NCBI GenBank assembly: GCA_030612585.1
Contig: JAUWNP010000012.1
Location: 1 to 49,432, forward strand
Direction of reading: 5' to 3'
From: Anaerolineae bacterium
GTDB lineage: Bacteria; Chloroflexota; Anaerolineae; B4-G1
Length of the DNA stretch: 49,432 nucleotides
Shown one piece after another: positions 1 through 8,358 of the stretch. Position 1 is the first letter of the stretch, and every line of letters starts with the position of its first letter. The notes under the pieces are model-generated. The model saw only the letters and a program-made list of their open reading frames with translations. It searched no databases and had not been told where the DNA came from. The translations under genes were made by a program, and so were the position numbers.

Positions 1-202
1 GGATAAGTCTTGATACCGCTAAGAAACCGACGGTAGCGATGAGCGCCGTCTCGCCGAGTGCCTCACGCCAGTTGATGGGAGTGGGTGGCGCTCCCAGCAG
101 GAGGTGAGGGAGGTCCAGGATTTCATCCAGCCACACCAAGATGCAGAGCAGAATGAACATTTGGGCCACGGGCAGCCACGTTTTTCTGATGCTCCTGTGC
201 AT
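1..202 (-). CDS. N-terminus of a membrane protein (partial)
   Basis: Read on the minus strand, an open frame of 67 codons runs off the left edge of the window. It begins MHRSIRKTWLPVAQMFILLC, with one hydrophobic segment at about residues 10-26 and a second starting near residue 56, so the protein is anchored in the membrane. The start at 202 is preferred because AAGGA lies 6 bases upstream; another in-frame ATG at 208 is too close to that site. Two N-terminal membrane segments would fit a sensor kinase or signalling protein, but nothing diagnostic is present, so the function is left open. It is transcribed away from sucC. Confidence 0.6.
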   Translation of the reverse strand, partial: MHRSIRKTWLPVAQMFILLCILVWLDEILDLPHLLLGAPPTPINWREALGETALIATVGFLAVSRLI

Positions 203-216
203 AATCATTCCTTGTG

Positions 217-320
217 ATTTAAGATTTGTTGATTTAAGATTTGTCGATTTAATCTCCTCACAATATTTCGTGCATCTTCTCAAATCTCCAAATCTTAAAT
301 CCGTAGATCTTAAATTCCTC
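217..320. repeat. AT-rich direct and inverted repeats (GATTTAAGATTTG units)
   Basis: Two direct copies of GATTTAAGATTTG lie near 217-245. A reverse-complement version (AAATCTTAAATC) follows near 290-320, so the region could form a long imperfect hairpin. It lies between the divergent membrane-protein gene and sucC and is one of many unrelated short-period repeat patches filling spacers in this window. Confidence 0.7.
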
Positions 321-367
321 TGTAATTCCCCTTTGCAGTATAGCGCAACTTGGCAGGGAAGTCAATT

Positions 368-395
368 TTGGCTTCTGTACGCGCTGTGGTATAAT
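368..395 (+). promoter_or_regulatory. Probable sigma70-type promoter of sucCD
   Basis: A TATAAT hexamer at 390-395 is preceded by TGG (extended -10). A TTGGCT element at 368-373 sits 16 bases upstream. It faces sucC, whose start is about 170 bases downstream; the long leader contains an inverted-repeat element. Confidence 0.55.
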
Positions 396-424
396 CCTGC
401 AACTGAACCTAACAAGGGACAAGT

Positions 425-523
425 AACCCTTGCGAAGGTTCGAGGATGATTCTCAAGCCGAAAGTGACTTCCATAGGCGAAATTCATATCACCAAGAAGG
501 CTATTCGTAACCTTCGCAAGGGT
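425..523. repeat. 99-bp element bounded by AACCCTTGCGAAGGTT inverted repeats
   Basis: AACCCTTGCGAAGGTT at 425-440 is matched by its exact reverse complement at 509-523 (last base excepted). They enclose about 68 bases with no convincing ORF. The arrangement resembles a small non-autonomous repeat or MITE-like cassette. It lies in the sucC leader, so a transcript from the upstream promoter could fold it into one long stem. Confidence 0.65.
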
Positions 524-573
524 GGCTGAGTAGTTCCTTCTTTGAATCAGACTTTCAATCAGGAGGCAAGCGC

Positions 574-1731
574 GTGAAACTACACGAGTACCAGTCCAAG
601 CGGCTCTTCGCCGCTCACGGTGTGCCGATTCCACGTGGTGACGTCGCTACGACGGCTGAGGAGGCGCGCCGTATCGCCGAGGAATTGGGTGGGTCTGTCA
701 TCGTCAAGTGCCAGGTGCTCGTAGGTGGGCGTGGCAAGGCTGGGGGTATCCGGCTGGCCCAGACCCCCGACGAGGCCGCAAGCGTGGCCGAGGATATACT
801 GGGGCTGGAGATCAAAGGGTTGCCGGTGCGCAAAGTCCTGCTGGACGAGGCGGCCGACATCCGGCAGGAGATCTATCTGGGCATCGTCGTGGACCGTGCC
901 GCCCACCGGCCGGTGATGATGGCCTCGTCTGAGGGGGGCGTGGAGATTGAGGAGGTCGCCCGCACCAATCCGGAGGCCATCAAAAAGATCACGATTGACC
1001 CCTACATTGGCCTGCGTAGTTACCAGACACTGGCGCTGGCCAAGGGCATCGGGCTGGCGGGCGAGCACCGCCGTGCCTTCGACCGCATCGCCCGTGGCCT
1101 GTACGAAGCCTTCCTGGCCTACGATGCTTCACTGGCCGAGATCAACCCGCTGATCGTCACCGGCGCTGGCGAACTGCTGGCGGTGGACGGCAAGATGGTG
1201 CTAGACGACAACGGTCTCTTCCGTCACCCGGACCTGGCGCAGATGCGGGACCTGGATGAGGAGACCTCGAGCGAGCGAGAGGCGCGCGAGGCTGGCCTGA
1301 GTTACGTCCAACTCGACGGTGAGATCGGCTGCATGGTCAACGGGGCGGGGCTGGCGATGGCGACGATGGATATCACCAAACACTTCGGTGGTGCGCCGGC
1401 CAACTTCCTCGACATCGGCGGTGGGGCCAAGGCCGAGCGAGTGGCGACGGCGTTGCGCCTCATCCTGGCCGACCCTAATGTCAAGGCGGTGTTGTTCAAC
1501 ATCTTCGGTGGCATCACCCGCTGCGACGAGGTGGCCCGTGGTATCCTGACAGCGCTAGACGAGACCAGGCCCTCTGTCCCCCTGGTCGTCCGGCTGGTGG
1601 GGACGAACGAGGCGGAGGGGCGGGCGCTGCTGGAGCAATCGGAGTACGATATGTTGACCGCTGCCACGCTGGCTGAGGCAGCGCAGAAGGCGGTAAGAGC
1701 ATCAAGTCAGCAGTCAGCAGTTAGCGGTTAG
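574..1731 (+). CDS. sucC: Succinyl-CoA ligase [ADP-forming] subunit beta
   Basis: SucC is the nucleotide-binding beta subunit of the TCA-cycle enzyme that interconverts succinyl-CoA and succinate with ATP formation. The 385-residue length is normal. The N-terminus [20 protein letters not shown] is typical of the family. An ATP-grasp domain follows ([14 protein letters not shown] near residues 47-60), and the C-terminal ligase domain carries [14 protein letters not shown] near residue 310. The start is GTG with AGGAGG 7 bases upstream. sucD follows after 31 bases, so the two are co-transcribed. The last nine residues (SSQQSAVSG) are encoded by the intergenic GTCAGCAGTTAGC repeat, which also supplies the stop codon, so the native C-terminus seems to have been replaced by repeat sequence. 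Confidence 0.97.
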   Translation: MKLHEYQSKRLFAAHGVPIPRGDVATTAEEARRIAEELGGSVIVKCQVLVGGRGKAGGIRLAQTPDEAASVAEDILGLEIKGLPVRKVLLDEAADIRQEIYLGIVVDRAAHRPVMMASSEGGVEIEEVARTNPEAIKKITIDPYIGLRSYQTLALAKGIGLAGEHRRAFDRIARGLYEAFLAYDASLAEINPLIVTGAGELLAVDGKMVLDDNGLFRHPDLAQMRDLDEETSSEREAREAGLSYVQLDGEIGCMVNGAGLAMATMDITKHFGGAPANFLDIGGGAKAERVATALRLILADPNVKAVLFNIFGGITRCDEVARGILTALDETRPSVPLVVRLVGTNEAEGRALLEQSEYDMLTAATLAEAAQKAVRASSQQSAVSG

Positions 1732-1762
1732 CAGTCAGTCGTTTGTGGCATAGGAGAGGATA

Positions 1763-2632
1763 ATGGCGATTTTGGTTGACAAAAACACGCGCCTGCTTGT
1801 GCAAGGTATCACCGGGCGCGAGGGTGAATTCCACAGCCGGCAGATGATCGAATACGGCACGCAGATTGTGGCGGGCGTCACGCCCGGCAAGAGTGGGCAA
1901 CGGGCCTGCGATGGCCGGGTGCCCGTCTTCGACACCGTCGCCGAGGCAGTGGCGGCCACCGGGGCCAATGCCTCCGTCGTCTACGTGCCGGCCCGCTTCG
2001 CCGCCGATGCCATTCTGGAAGCGGCCGATGCCGGTATCCCGCTCATTGTCTGCATCAGCGAAGGCATCCCCACACAGGATATGATCCGGGTGCGCGCCTA
2101 TCTCGACCAGAAGGGGGCGCGGCTGGTGGGACCCAATTGTCCCGGGCTTCTTTCTCCTGGCGAGGCCAAGGTCGGCATCATGCCTGGCCACGTCGCGACC
2201 CCTGGCCCCGTAGGCGTCGTCTCTCGCTCCGGCACGCTGACCTACGAGGTCGTCTACGCGCTCACCATGCGCACCATCGGCCAGACCACCTGTGTCGGCA
2301 TAGGCGGCGACCCCATTATCGGCACGACCTTCGTTGACGTGTTGGAGATGTTCGAGAACGACCCGCTGACCGAACAGGTGGTGCTCATCGGTGAGATCGG
2401 CGGCAGCGACGAGGAGCGGGCCGCGCGGTTCATTGAGGAGCGGATGACCAAGCCGGTGGTGGCCTTCATCGCCGGACGGACCGCGCCACCGGGCAAGCGC
2501 ATGGGCCACGCTGGGGCTATTATCGAGGGTGGCACCGGCACCGCTGCAGAGAAGATCGCCGCGTTTGAGGCCGTCGGGGTACCGGTGGCCGAGCACCCGG
2601 AGCAAATCCCTGAGTTAGTGGTCAGCAGTTAG
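1763..2632 (+). CDS. sucD: Succinyl-CoA ligase [ADP-forming] subunit alpha
   Basis: SucD binds CoA and carries the phosphohistidine intermediate of succinyl-CoA ligase. It has 289 residues, the usual length. The N-terminus has the CoA-binding Rossmann segment ([14 protein letters not shown]), and the active-site His is in [11 protein letters not shown] at about residue 249. The conserved GPNCPG segment is at about 123-128. GAGAGGATA upstream of the ATG acts as ribosome-binding site. Like sucC, its stop codon lies inside the downstream TCAGCAGTTAGC repeat patch (C-terminus ELVVSS). Confidence 0.97.
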   Translation: MAILVDKNTRLLVQGITGREGEFHSRQMIEYGTQIVAGVTPGKSGQRACDGRVPVFDTVAEAVAATGANASVVYVPARFAADAILEAADAGIPLIVCISEGIPTQDMIRVRAYLDQKGARLVGPNCPGLLSPGEAKVGIMPGHVATPGPVGVVSRSGTLTYEVVYALTMRTIGQTTCVGIGGDPIIGTTFVDVLEMFENDPLTEQVVLIGEIGGSDEERAARFIEERMTKPVVAFIAGRTAPPGKRMGHAGAIIEGGTGTAAEKIAAFEAVGVPVAEHPEQIPELVVSS

Positions 2633-2704
2633 CGGTTAGCCGTCAGCAGTTAGTAGTCAGCCATCAGCAGTTAGCAGTCAGCCGTCAGCAGCGAGCACGG
2701 CTGA
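2608..2704. repeat. Short-period TCAGCAGTTAGC repeats
   Basis: About eight degenerate copies of a TCAGCAGTTAGC-like unit follow sucD. The same unit occurs at about 1703-1740 between sucC and sucD. In both places the repeat reaches into the preceding gene and provides its stop codon. Confidence 0.8.
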
Positions 2705-2728
2705 TTGTTATGTTCGGCTTCTGGCTAT

Positions 2729-5596
2729 ATGCAGTTCGTAATCCGCCATTCGCCATTCGCCATTCGCATTCTGGCTATGCGCCATTCGCAATTCGCAATT
2801 CACAAATTCGCCATTCGCCATTCGCCATTCGCAATACTTGCTCTGGCCCTGGCTCTCGTCGCGGCTGCTCCTTTCCTCACCCGGCCCGGCCTCCCGCACC
2901 AGACGGATGCTGAACTCCACGTCTATCGCGCCGCCGAGTTGGGCCACACTCTCCGCGCTGGCGTCTTCTACCCGCGCTGGGCCCCCGATTTTTACTACGG
3001 TTACGGCTACCCGATCTTCAACTACTACGCCCCGTTGACCTACTACCTGGCCAATCTGTTTGACCTGTGGCCGGGCGTAGACATCGTGGGCGGGGTCAAG
3101 GCGGTGTTCGTCCTGGGGTTGCTCGTCGCTTCGTTGGGGCCCTACCTGCTGGGGCGCGCACTCTTCGGCCCCGCGGCGGGGGTGCTAGCCGCTGCTTCCT
3201 TCACCTTTGCCCCTTACGTCGTCTTTATTGACCCGCACGGTCGTGGCGACCTGGCGGAACACTTCGCTTTATGTCTACTCCCACTGGCCTTCTACGCCTT
3301 CCATCGTCTGATGAGCGGGGTGGGGGGGAGGGGAGCGTTGCTGGGCAGCGTGTTGTCGCTGGCGGCGATTGTGTTCAGCCATAATCTGCTGGGCCTGGTA
3401 GCCAGCGGCCTGTTGCTGGTTTACTGGGTGTGGGTGGGTGTAGTTGTTAGAGATAGACCCTCCGGGTTTCGGAAAACCCGAAGGGTCTGGGGATGGCTGG
3501 TGTTTGTCCTGGCGGCGGCCATCATCGCCTTTTTCTGGCTCCCGTTTCTGTTGGAGCGCGGTGCGATCAAACTTGACGTCGTCGGTCCCGGCCACTTCGA
3601 CTTTCGCGAGCATTTCCTTGCGCCGAGCGAGCTGCTGGCCCCCTCGCGTTTACTCGACCTGGGCGCGACAGCCCCTCGCTACCGGTTCAACCTGGGCCTG
3701 GCGCAGTGGTTGCTGGCTCTCCCGGCGTTGGTCGTGCTTCTGCGCCTGGTGGCTCGAAGGAGACCCAACCAGGCTCCTCCCACACTCCCACACTCCCACA
3801 CCCTCCTGCTCTACTTCGTCCTCGCCAGCCTCGGCCTGATCTTTCTGATGTTGCCGGTGTCCACCGCCGTCTGGGAGTGTGTCCCTGGCCTGGTCTACCT
3901 CCAATTCCCGTGGCGACTGCTGGGACCGGCTAACCTGATGCTGGCGCTGTGTGCTGCGGGCGGGACGACCTTGCTGCCCGCCGGTCGTTGGCGCAGCCCG
4001 GTGCTGGCGATGGGCCTGGCAACGATCCTGCTGCTGGCGCTGCCGGTGCTCTATCCACCCATGTGGGCGCCTGACTTCGGCCCCACAGCGCCGCAGGACA
4101 TCCTCCAGTGGGAGCAGCACAGCCTGGCACTCGGCACGACCTCGACGGGCGACTTCCTGCCGGTGGAGGCGGCGTTGGTGCCGCTGCATCCTGAGCCCAC
4201 ACTGATTGAATCCTATTCGCGACCTGGCCCGGTGGACAAGGTCAATCGTGCCAGTTTGCCCGGCGGCGCTAGCGTCAATATCGTCGCGCACGGGCCGCTC
4301 CACGACCGCTTCGCCGTCTCTACGTCCAAGAAGTTCGTCCTGCGCCTGTATACTTTCTACTTCCCCGGCTGGCGGGCCTACGTGGACGGTGAGGAGGTGG
4401 AGATAGAGGTGGCCGGCCCCGAGGGTTTTATCACTCTGCGGGTGCCCGAGGGCGAACACGAGGTGCTGGTATGCTTTGAGGACACACCTCCACGCACGGC
4501 AGGGTGGATCATCTCAGCAATTGGCCTGGCCATGTTGATCGTGGCACTGCTACTGATGCGCACCACACTCCCACACTCCCACACTCCCACGCTTCCCACT
4601 CTCTCCTCTCCACTCTTCTGGCTGGGTGGGGCGCTCTTGTCCTTCGTGATCCTCAAGGGCGCGCTGATAGATCCGCAAGACGGTTGGCTGCGTTACACCT
4701 CGCCACCGGGCCAGGCGTGGGCCGCTCAGCACGAGCAGTGGGCTGGTTTCTACGCGGATGGTGGTGGGCAGATCGAACTCCTGGGCTACGACCTACCTCG
4801 TCAGCGCGTGCGTTCGGGCGATCAGTTCTCCGTTGTGCTCTACTGGCACACCCCGACACCTTTGGACGTCAACTACCAATCTTTTGTACACCTGGCCCGT
4901 CCGCTGCAAGCCGTGTGGGGGCAGGATGACCATCTTAACCCTGGTGGCCTGCCGACGACCCGCTGGCCGCTCGACAGGTACGTGTGGGACGAGTATGAGG
5001 TGCGCATTCTGCCGGGGACGCCGCCGGGGGAGTACGTGCTCAACGTGGGGCTTTACTCGATGGCCGGGGGCTACCGGTTGTGGCGCTACGACGAGCACGG
5101 GCAGGCCGTTGGTGACAGTCTGGTGCTCGCCCCGGTTGAGGTGCAGCGCCCGCGCCGCCAGCCCCGGCTGGCCGAACTTGACATGACGCGTGAGGTGATG
5201 GCGGCTTTTCCAGAGGGCGGTCTCACGCTCCTGGGGTACGCCCAGCCCTACGATCAAGTGAGACTGCCGGGCGATTGGCGCATCACGCTCTTCTGGCGTG
5301 CTGACCGAGATCGTCCCGCTGCGCGTCTCCGCGACCTGGTGCTGCTGGACGCCGAGGGGCACGAGGTGTGGCGGCTTTCGGGGGCCCCGGTGGATGGCCA
5401 CTATCCCTTCGAGGTGTGGCGGGCCGGTGAGATTGTGCGCGACCCGCTCCTGTTTATACCGGCGCAACCGGCGACACTGAAGCCGGGCGTATACCGTTTT
5501 GGTGTGACGGTGAGTGCGGATGAACCCCTGATGGCCGAGGGGGCAAACGAGCCCTTTGTGTTCCTGGGCTCTGTGGAGTTCCTCGCGGAAGAATGA
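2729..5596 (+). CDS. Large PTPS-related (GT-C-like) membrane protein
   Basis: This is a polytopic membrane protein of about 955 residues. The segment YGYPIFNYYAPLTYYLANLF, after a first membrane helix, is characteristic of the 6-pyruvoyl-tetrahydropterin-synthase-related membrane family, thought to be GT-C-type transferases acting on lipid-linked sugars at the membrane. About ten hydrophobic segments are followed by soluble C-terminal beta-rich domains. The true start is unclear: the first 40-odd codons (HSPFAIR, HSQFAIHKFAIRHS) are translation of an ATTCGCCATTCGCA repeat, no ribosome-binding site is visible, and an open frame extends to a TTG at 2705. Two inserts are also repeat-derived: RPSGFRKTRR from a palindrome at 3455-3488, and Thr-Leu-Pro-His-Ser-His stretches near 3778-3803 and 4560-4600. 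Family assignment is good; substrate is unknown. Confidence 0.8.
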   Translation: MQFVIRHSPFAIRILAMRHSQFAIHKFAIRHSPFAILALALALVAAAPFLTRPGLPHQTDAELHVYRAAELGHTLRAGVFYPRWAPDFYYGYGYPIFNYYAPLTYYLANLFDLWPGVDIVGGVKAVFVLGLLVASLGPYLLGRALFGPAAGVLAAASFTFAPYVVFIDPHGRGDLAEHFALCLLPLAFYAFHRLMSGVGGRGALLGSVLSLAAIVFSHNLLGLVASGLLLVYWVWVGVVVRDRPSGFRKTRRVWGWLVFVLAAAIIAFFWLPFLLERGAIKLDVVGPGHFDFREHFLAPSELLAPSRLLDLGATAPRYRFNLGLAQWLLALPALVVLLRLVARRRPNQAPPTLPHSHTLLLYFVLASLGLIFLMLPVSTAVWECVPGLVYLQFPWRLLGPANLMLALCAAGGTTLLPAGRWRSPVLAMGLATILLLALPVLYPPMWAPDFGPTAPQDILQWEQHSLALGTTSTGDFLPVEAALVPLHPEPTLIESYSRPGPVDKVNRASLPGGASVNIVAHGPLHDRFAVSTSKKFVLRLYTFYFPGWRAYVDGEEVEIEVAGPEGFITLRVPEGEHEVLVCFEDTPPRTAGWIISAIGLAMLIVALLLMRTTLPHSHTPTLPTLSSPLFWLGGALLSFVILKGALIDPQDGWLRYTSPPGQAWAAQHEQWAGFYADGGGQIELLGYDLPRQRVRSGDQFSVVLYWHTPTPLDVNYQSFVHLARPLQAVWGQDDHLNPGGLPTTRWPLDRYVWDEYEVRILPGTPPGEYVLNVGLYSMAGGYRLWRYDEHGQAVGDSLVLAPVEVQRPRRQPRLAELDMTREVMAAFPEGGLTLLGYAQPYDQVRLPGDWRITLFWRADRDRPAARLRDLVLLDAEGHEVWRLSGAPVDGHYPFEVWRAGEIVRDPLLFIPAQPATLKPGVYRFGVTVSADEPLMAEGANEPFVFLGSVEFLAEE
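2738..2835. repeat. CCATTCGCCATTCGCAATTCGC short-period repeats
   Basis: About ten degenerate copies of a 7-10 base unit (ATTCGCC/ATTCGCA) fill the spacer and run into the N-terminal codons of the membrane protein. Similar units recur near 12,688-12,708 and 17,788-17,820. Confidence 0.8.
3455..3488. repeat. Palindromic element inserted in frame in the membrane-protein gene
   Basis: Arms AGACCCTCCGGGTTT and AAACCCGAAGGGTCT are inverted repeats with one mismatch around a 4-base loop. It is translated as DRPSGFRKTRRV, a charged patch between two hydrophobic helices, and keeps the reading frame open. Confidence 0.75.
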
Positions 5597-5604
5597 TCTT
5601 GAGC

Positions 5605-5753
5605 CCGAGCGTAGCCCGAGGCAGCGTAGCCCGAGGCTAAAGCCGTCGGGCTGAAAGAGCGAAGCCCTTCGGGCTGATGTGGCTGCTAGTGGGCTGAGTC
5701 TACTAGCCCCGCAGGGGCTTTGCTCTCTTAGCGCGGGGGTTCAGCCCCGCGCC
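5605..5753. repeat. REP-like hairpin cluster between convergent genes
   Basis: The spacer between the convergent membrane-protein and S1 genes holds repeated GTAGCCCGAGG units and at least three hairpins. They are AGCCCGA...TCGGGCT (about 5628-5652), GCCCCGCAGGGGC (about 5706-5718) and GCGCGGGG...CCCCGCGC (about 5732-5753). It is well placed to end transcription from both sides, but there is no clear U-tract, so termination is inferred from position. Confidence 0.6.
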
Positions 5754-6464
5754 CTAGTGTTTTGAATGTTGTTTGAGCGTGCGGGCCAGGATGTCTTCTT
5801 GTTCGGAGAGGCCGGCGACTGGACGTTGGCGCTTCTCGTGACGACGCTCCGGCCTTTGTTGCTCGGTGCGGGCGCGTTGGAGGGCGATTTCCATTGCCGT
5901 CGTGACGGGTTCCTCTTCAGCATCGTCTTCGACTTCTATTGTGATGCCCATCATTGACAGGTCAAGACGCTTCTTGCGCTGATCGAGTTTGAGAATACGC
6001 ACCTCAATCTCTTCGCCGATCTTCACCAGTTCGGACGGATGACGGACGTAGCCAGAGGACATCTCCCGGACGTGCAGCAGGCCGGGGCGATTGGTGCCTA
6101 TGTCAACGAAAACGCCGTATGTTTCCATCCGCGTCACAGTGCCGGTGTGAACCTGTCCCTCCGCCAACCCGCGCCACTCCACCCTGGGGGGTTCAACCAT
6201 CGTCAGGGCGATGCGACCCTTTTCCGCGTTCACTTTGGCGACCCAGACGGTCACGTCGTCTCCTGGCTGAACCACGTCGGACACACGATTGACACGCTCG
6301 GGGGAGAGTTGGGAGATATGCACTAATCCATCGTATTCTAGGCCGATGTCCACCACTGCGCCGTATAACTGTGCCTGCTTAACCGTTCCTTGCAGGCGCA
6401 TCTTAGGTCGCAGGTCAGCGATAGAGCGGGGTTGAGGGGTCTGCGTTGTTGCCTCTTCTGCCAT
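5754..6464 (-). CDS. S1 RNA-binding domain protein (two S1 domains)
   Basis: The protein has 236 residues with two S1/OB-fold RNA-binding domains at about residues 20-90 and 100-172. Signatures are GTVKQAQLYGAVVDIG...GLVHISQLS and GTVTRMETYGVFVDIG...GLLHVREMS. A basic, Gln/Arg-rich tail follows. Proteins of this shape resemble truncated ribosomal protein S1 or general stress protein 13-type factors and probably bind mRNA or ribosomes in the cytoplasm. AAGGAG precedes the ATG by about 6 bases and a consensus promoter lies just upstream, so it is a single-gene unit. It is too short to be full bacterial S1 (four to six domains); its exact role is unknown. Confidence 0.85.
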   Translation of the reverse strand: MAEEATTQTPQPRSIADLRPKMRLQGTVKQAQLYGAVVDIGLEYDGLVHISQLSPERVNRVSDVVQPGDDVTVWVAKVNAEKGRIALTMVEPPRVEWRGLAEGQVHTGTVTRMETYGVFVDIGTNRPGLLHVREMSSGYVRHPSELVKIGEEIEVRILKLDQRKKRLDLSMMGITIEVEDDAEEEPVTTAMEIALQRARTEQQRPERRHEKRQRPVAGLSEQEDILARTLKQHSKH

Positions 6465-6493
6465 AGGATACTCCTTATTGGTATTTAACTAGC

Positions 6494-6521
6494 ATTATAC
6501 TCCAGAGTGTCGAAGTGTCAA
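6494..6521 (-). promoter_or_regulatory. Consensus promoter of the S1-domain gene
   Basis: On the minus strand TTGACA (6516-6521) and TATAAT (6494-6499) are separated by 16 bases. They lie about 30 bases upstream of the S1-protein start. Both hexamers match the sigma70 consensus exactly. Confidence 0.75.
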
Positions 6522-6635
6522 GTTGCTCCCCTTCGCATAGTCATTAAGGTGTTCCCGCCTGACATGCTCCAATCTTTCTCAAAATTGATTATTAGGCTAT
6601 GCGAAGAGACAGAGATATCGCCCTATCATCCCGCC

Positions 6636-6664
6636 ATTGCGAGGAACGAAGTGACGAAGCAATC
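6636..6664. repeat. ATTGCGAGGAACGAAGTGACGAAGCAAT-type dispersed repeat
   Basis: This 29-base palindrome-ended unit (ATTGC at one end, GCAAT at the other) closely resembles a dispersed repeat I know from several bacterial genomes, where translated copies give ERSDEA-like peptides. It lies in the non-coding stretch upstream of the glycosyltransferase remnant. Confidence 0.6.
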
Positions 6665-6679
6665 CCCAACCGGGAGATT

Positions 6680-6728
6680 GCCACCGCGAGTACTCGTGGC
6701 GGGGCTCGTGGCGGGGCTCGTGGCGGTG
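6680..6728. repeat. GAGTACTCGTGGCGGGGCTC repeat, left copy
   Basis: CCGCGAGTACTCGTGGCGGGG followed by tandem GCTCGTGGCGGG units. The same sequence recurs on the other side of the glycosyltransferase remnant. The core CGAGTACTCG is a perfect palindrome. Confidence 0.75.
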
Positions 6729-6732
6729 GCTG

Positions 6733-6978
6733 GTGGTCTGGGCCGGGACACAGGCAGTGATCGTCGCTCTCTATCTGCCGTGGCTGCCTATTGCGCTCAG
6801 GAGTCTCACCGGTTGGTCGGCCGCCGGGCGAGTCTATGAACTGCGATGTGCGCTTCTGGACGTGTTGCGCGTACTCAGCGTCGGCACCACGCTGCCTGCT
6901 GGAGAAGCCACAGTTGCGCTCGCTGGCGCGGTGTTACTGTTGCTCGTGGGATTGTGGCCTGTCCTGCTTACCCTGCCA
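6733..6978 (+). pseudogene. Remnant of a GT39/mannosyltransferase-like membrane protein
   Basis: One frame encodes about 80 residues with two hydrophobic stretches (VIVALYLPWLPIALRSLTGW and a Leu/Val-rich segment ending GLWPVLLTLP). The YLPWLP...GW pattern recalls the middle of polyprenyl-phosphate-sugar-dependent membrane glycosyltransferases, normally over 500 residues. There is no start, no catalytic N-terminal loop and no C-terminus. Both edges end in the same GAGTACTCGTGGCGGG repeat. I read it as a decayed fragment left after repeat-associated deletion; the family call is tentative. Confidence 0.5.
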
Positions 6979-7094
6979 CCGCGAGTACCACCGCGAGTAC
7001 TCGTGGCGGGGCTCGTGGCGGGGCCCCACTGCGAGAGTACCACCGCGAGTACCACCGCGAGTACTCGTGGCGGGGCTCGTGGCGGGGCTCGTGG
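6975..7094. repeat. GAGTACCACCGCGAGTACTCGTGGCGGGG repeats, right cluster
   Basis: At least five ACCGCGAGTA units and several GCTCGTGGCGGGG units are arranged as direct and inverted copies. The cluster matches the left copy at 6680-6728. The following 7095-7258 holds no gene or motif I can support. Confidence 0.75.
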
Positions 7095-7258
7095 CAGGCT
7101 GCTGGACGAAATCGCTGAAATAGCAAGAAACAAGTGCGTTGCACCTTAAATGAGATAAACCCACGCCGGGCCTGGCCCCACGCGCTCCGCTGTACTCCGA
7201 GTTGGCAGCCTTTCCTCGACCGTTCACCCCCCAAATCCGACCACTGACCGCAGAATCG

Positions 7259-7287
7259 TTGCCTTCCCGCCGCCTCTGTGCTATCAT
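7259..7287 (+). promoter_or_regulatory. Possible promoter of the ABC-2 transporter pair
   Basis: TTGCCT (7259-7264) and TATCAT (7282-7287) are separated by 17 bases, about 85 bases before the ATPase start. The match is moderate. Confidence 0.4.
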
Positions 7288-7373
7288 GGCTACACCGCAT
7301 CTCCAGACAACCGTGCAACATTGCACTGTCATTGCTCGTAAAGTATGGTAAGCACACTTATGAGGGGGACAGG

Positions 7374-8306
7374 ATGACACTGGTAGAAGTCAACAACCTC
7401 TCCAAGACCTACGGCGACACGCGTGCTGTGGATAGCATCAGTTTTGAGATTCAGCAGGGAGAGATCTTCGGGCTGCTGGGACCCAACGGCGCAGGCAAGT
7501 CCACTACCATCAACATGCTCTGCGCCTACACCGAGCCCACAGGCGGGCAAATTCGCATTGGCACCATAAACGTCGTCGCTGAACCAGAGCGGGTCAAGCC
7601 CTTCATCGGCGTCGTGCCGCAGGACATCGCGCTCTACCCCGACCTGAACGGTGTCGAGAATCTGCGCTTCTTCGGCCGCCTCTACGACATCCCCGCCGAC
7701 CAACTTGCCCGGCGTATTGAGGAACTGCTGCGGTTGGTAGGTCTCTACGAGAAGCGCAAGGGGCGGGTGGAGCACTACTCCGGCGGGATGAAGCGCCGGC
7801 TCAACCTGGCGGTCGGCCTGCTCAACGAGCCCCGATTTCTGCTGCTCGACGAGCCGACCGTCGGCGTAGATCCCCAGTCGCGCAACAAGATCTTCGAATT
7901 CATCCAGACGCTCAACGCCCAGGGACTCACCATCCTCTACACCACCCACTACATGGAGGAGGCGGAACTCCTGTGCCATCGGGTGGGCATCATGGATGAG
8001 GGGCACATCATCGCGCTGGATACCCCCCAGAGTCTGATCAACACGCTGGGCACGGGCATCATCCACATCGGAGTCCGCGATGGCGACGGGGGCCTGATGG
8101 CGCAACTGCGCGCCCTCCCCCAGGTCAGGGCGATCACCTACCGGGATGGAACGCTGATCGTGGAGACGATGGATGCACAGCGGGCGTTGCTGGACATCAT
8201 CGGTCTGTTCAACGAGACCGACACGCCGATGACCGCGCTGGAGATCCTGGAGCCGAACCTGGAGAGCGTGTTTATCCAATTGACGGGGAAGCAGTTGCGG
8301 GACTAG
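7374..8306 (+). CDS. ABC-2 type transporter ATP-binding protein
   Basis: This is the 310-residue ATPase of an ABC export system. It has Walker [10 protein letters not shown] at about residues 39-47, the signature [16 protein letters not shown] near 135, Walker [13 protein letters not shown] near 157 and the switch His in TTHYMEEAE. The DrrA/NatA-like layout fits drug, antibiotic or lipid export. The ATG at 7374 is chosen because GAGGGGG lies 6 bases upstream and homology begins at once; the frame is open further upstream but without conserved sequence. The cognate permease follows after about 50 bases. Confidence 0.93.
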   Translation: MTLVEVNNLSKTYGDTRAVDSISFEIQQGEIFGLLGPNGAGKSTTINMLCAYTEPTGGQIRIGTINVVAEPERVKPFIGVVPQDIALYPDLNGVENLRFFGRLYDIPADQLARRIEELLRLVGLYEKRKGRVEHYSGGMKRRLNLAVGLLNEPRFLLLDEPTVGVDPQSRNKIFEFIQTLNAQGLTILYTTHYMEEAELLCHRVGIMDEGHIIALDTPQSLINTLGTGIIHIGVRDGDGGLMAQLRALPQVRAITYRDGTLIVETMDAQRALLDIIGLFNETDTPMTALEILEPNLESVFIQLTGKQLRD

Positions 8307-8358
8307 TGCTGGAAACTGGATGTTGGATATTGGATACTGGATACTGGAGATAATCGTT

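Noticed and set aside
141..449. Plus-strand frame of about 100 codons upstream of sucC
   Set aside because: It runs through direct repeats and the promoter, has no ribosome-binding site and lies antisense to the membrane-protein start.
1721..2605. Minus-strand open frame opposite sucD
   Set aside because: Shadow of sucD caused by high-GC codon structure; no start signal or family match.
2738..7094. Possible CRISPR arrays in the repeat-rich patches
   Set aside because: Units are 7-30 bases, degenerate and without unique spacers of constant length; no cas genes are present.
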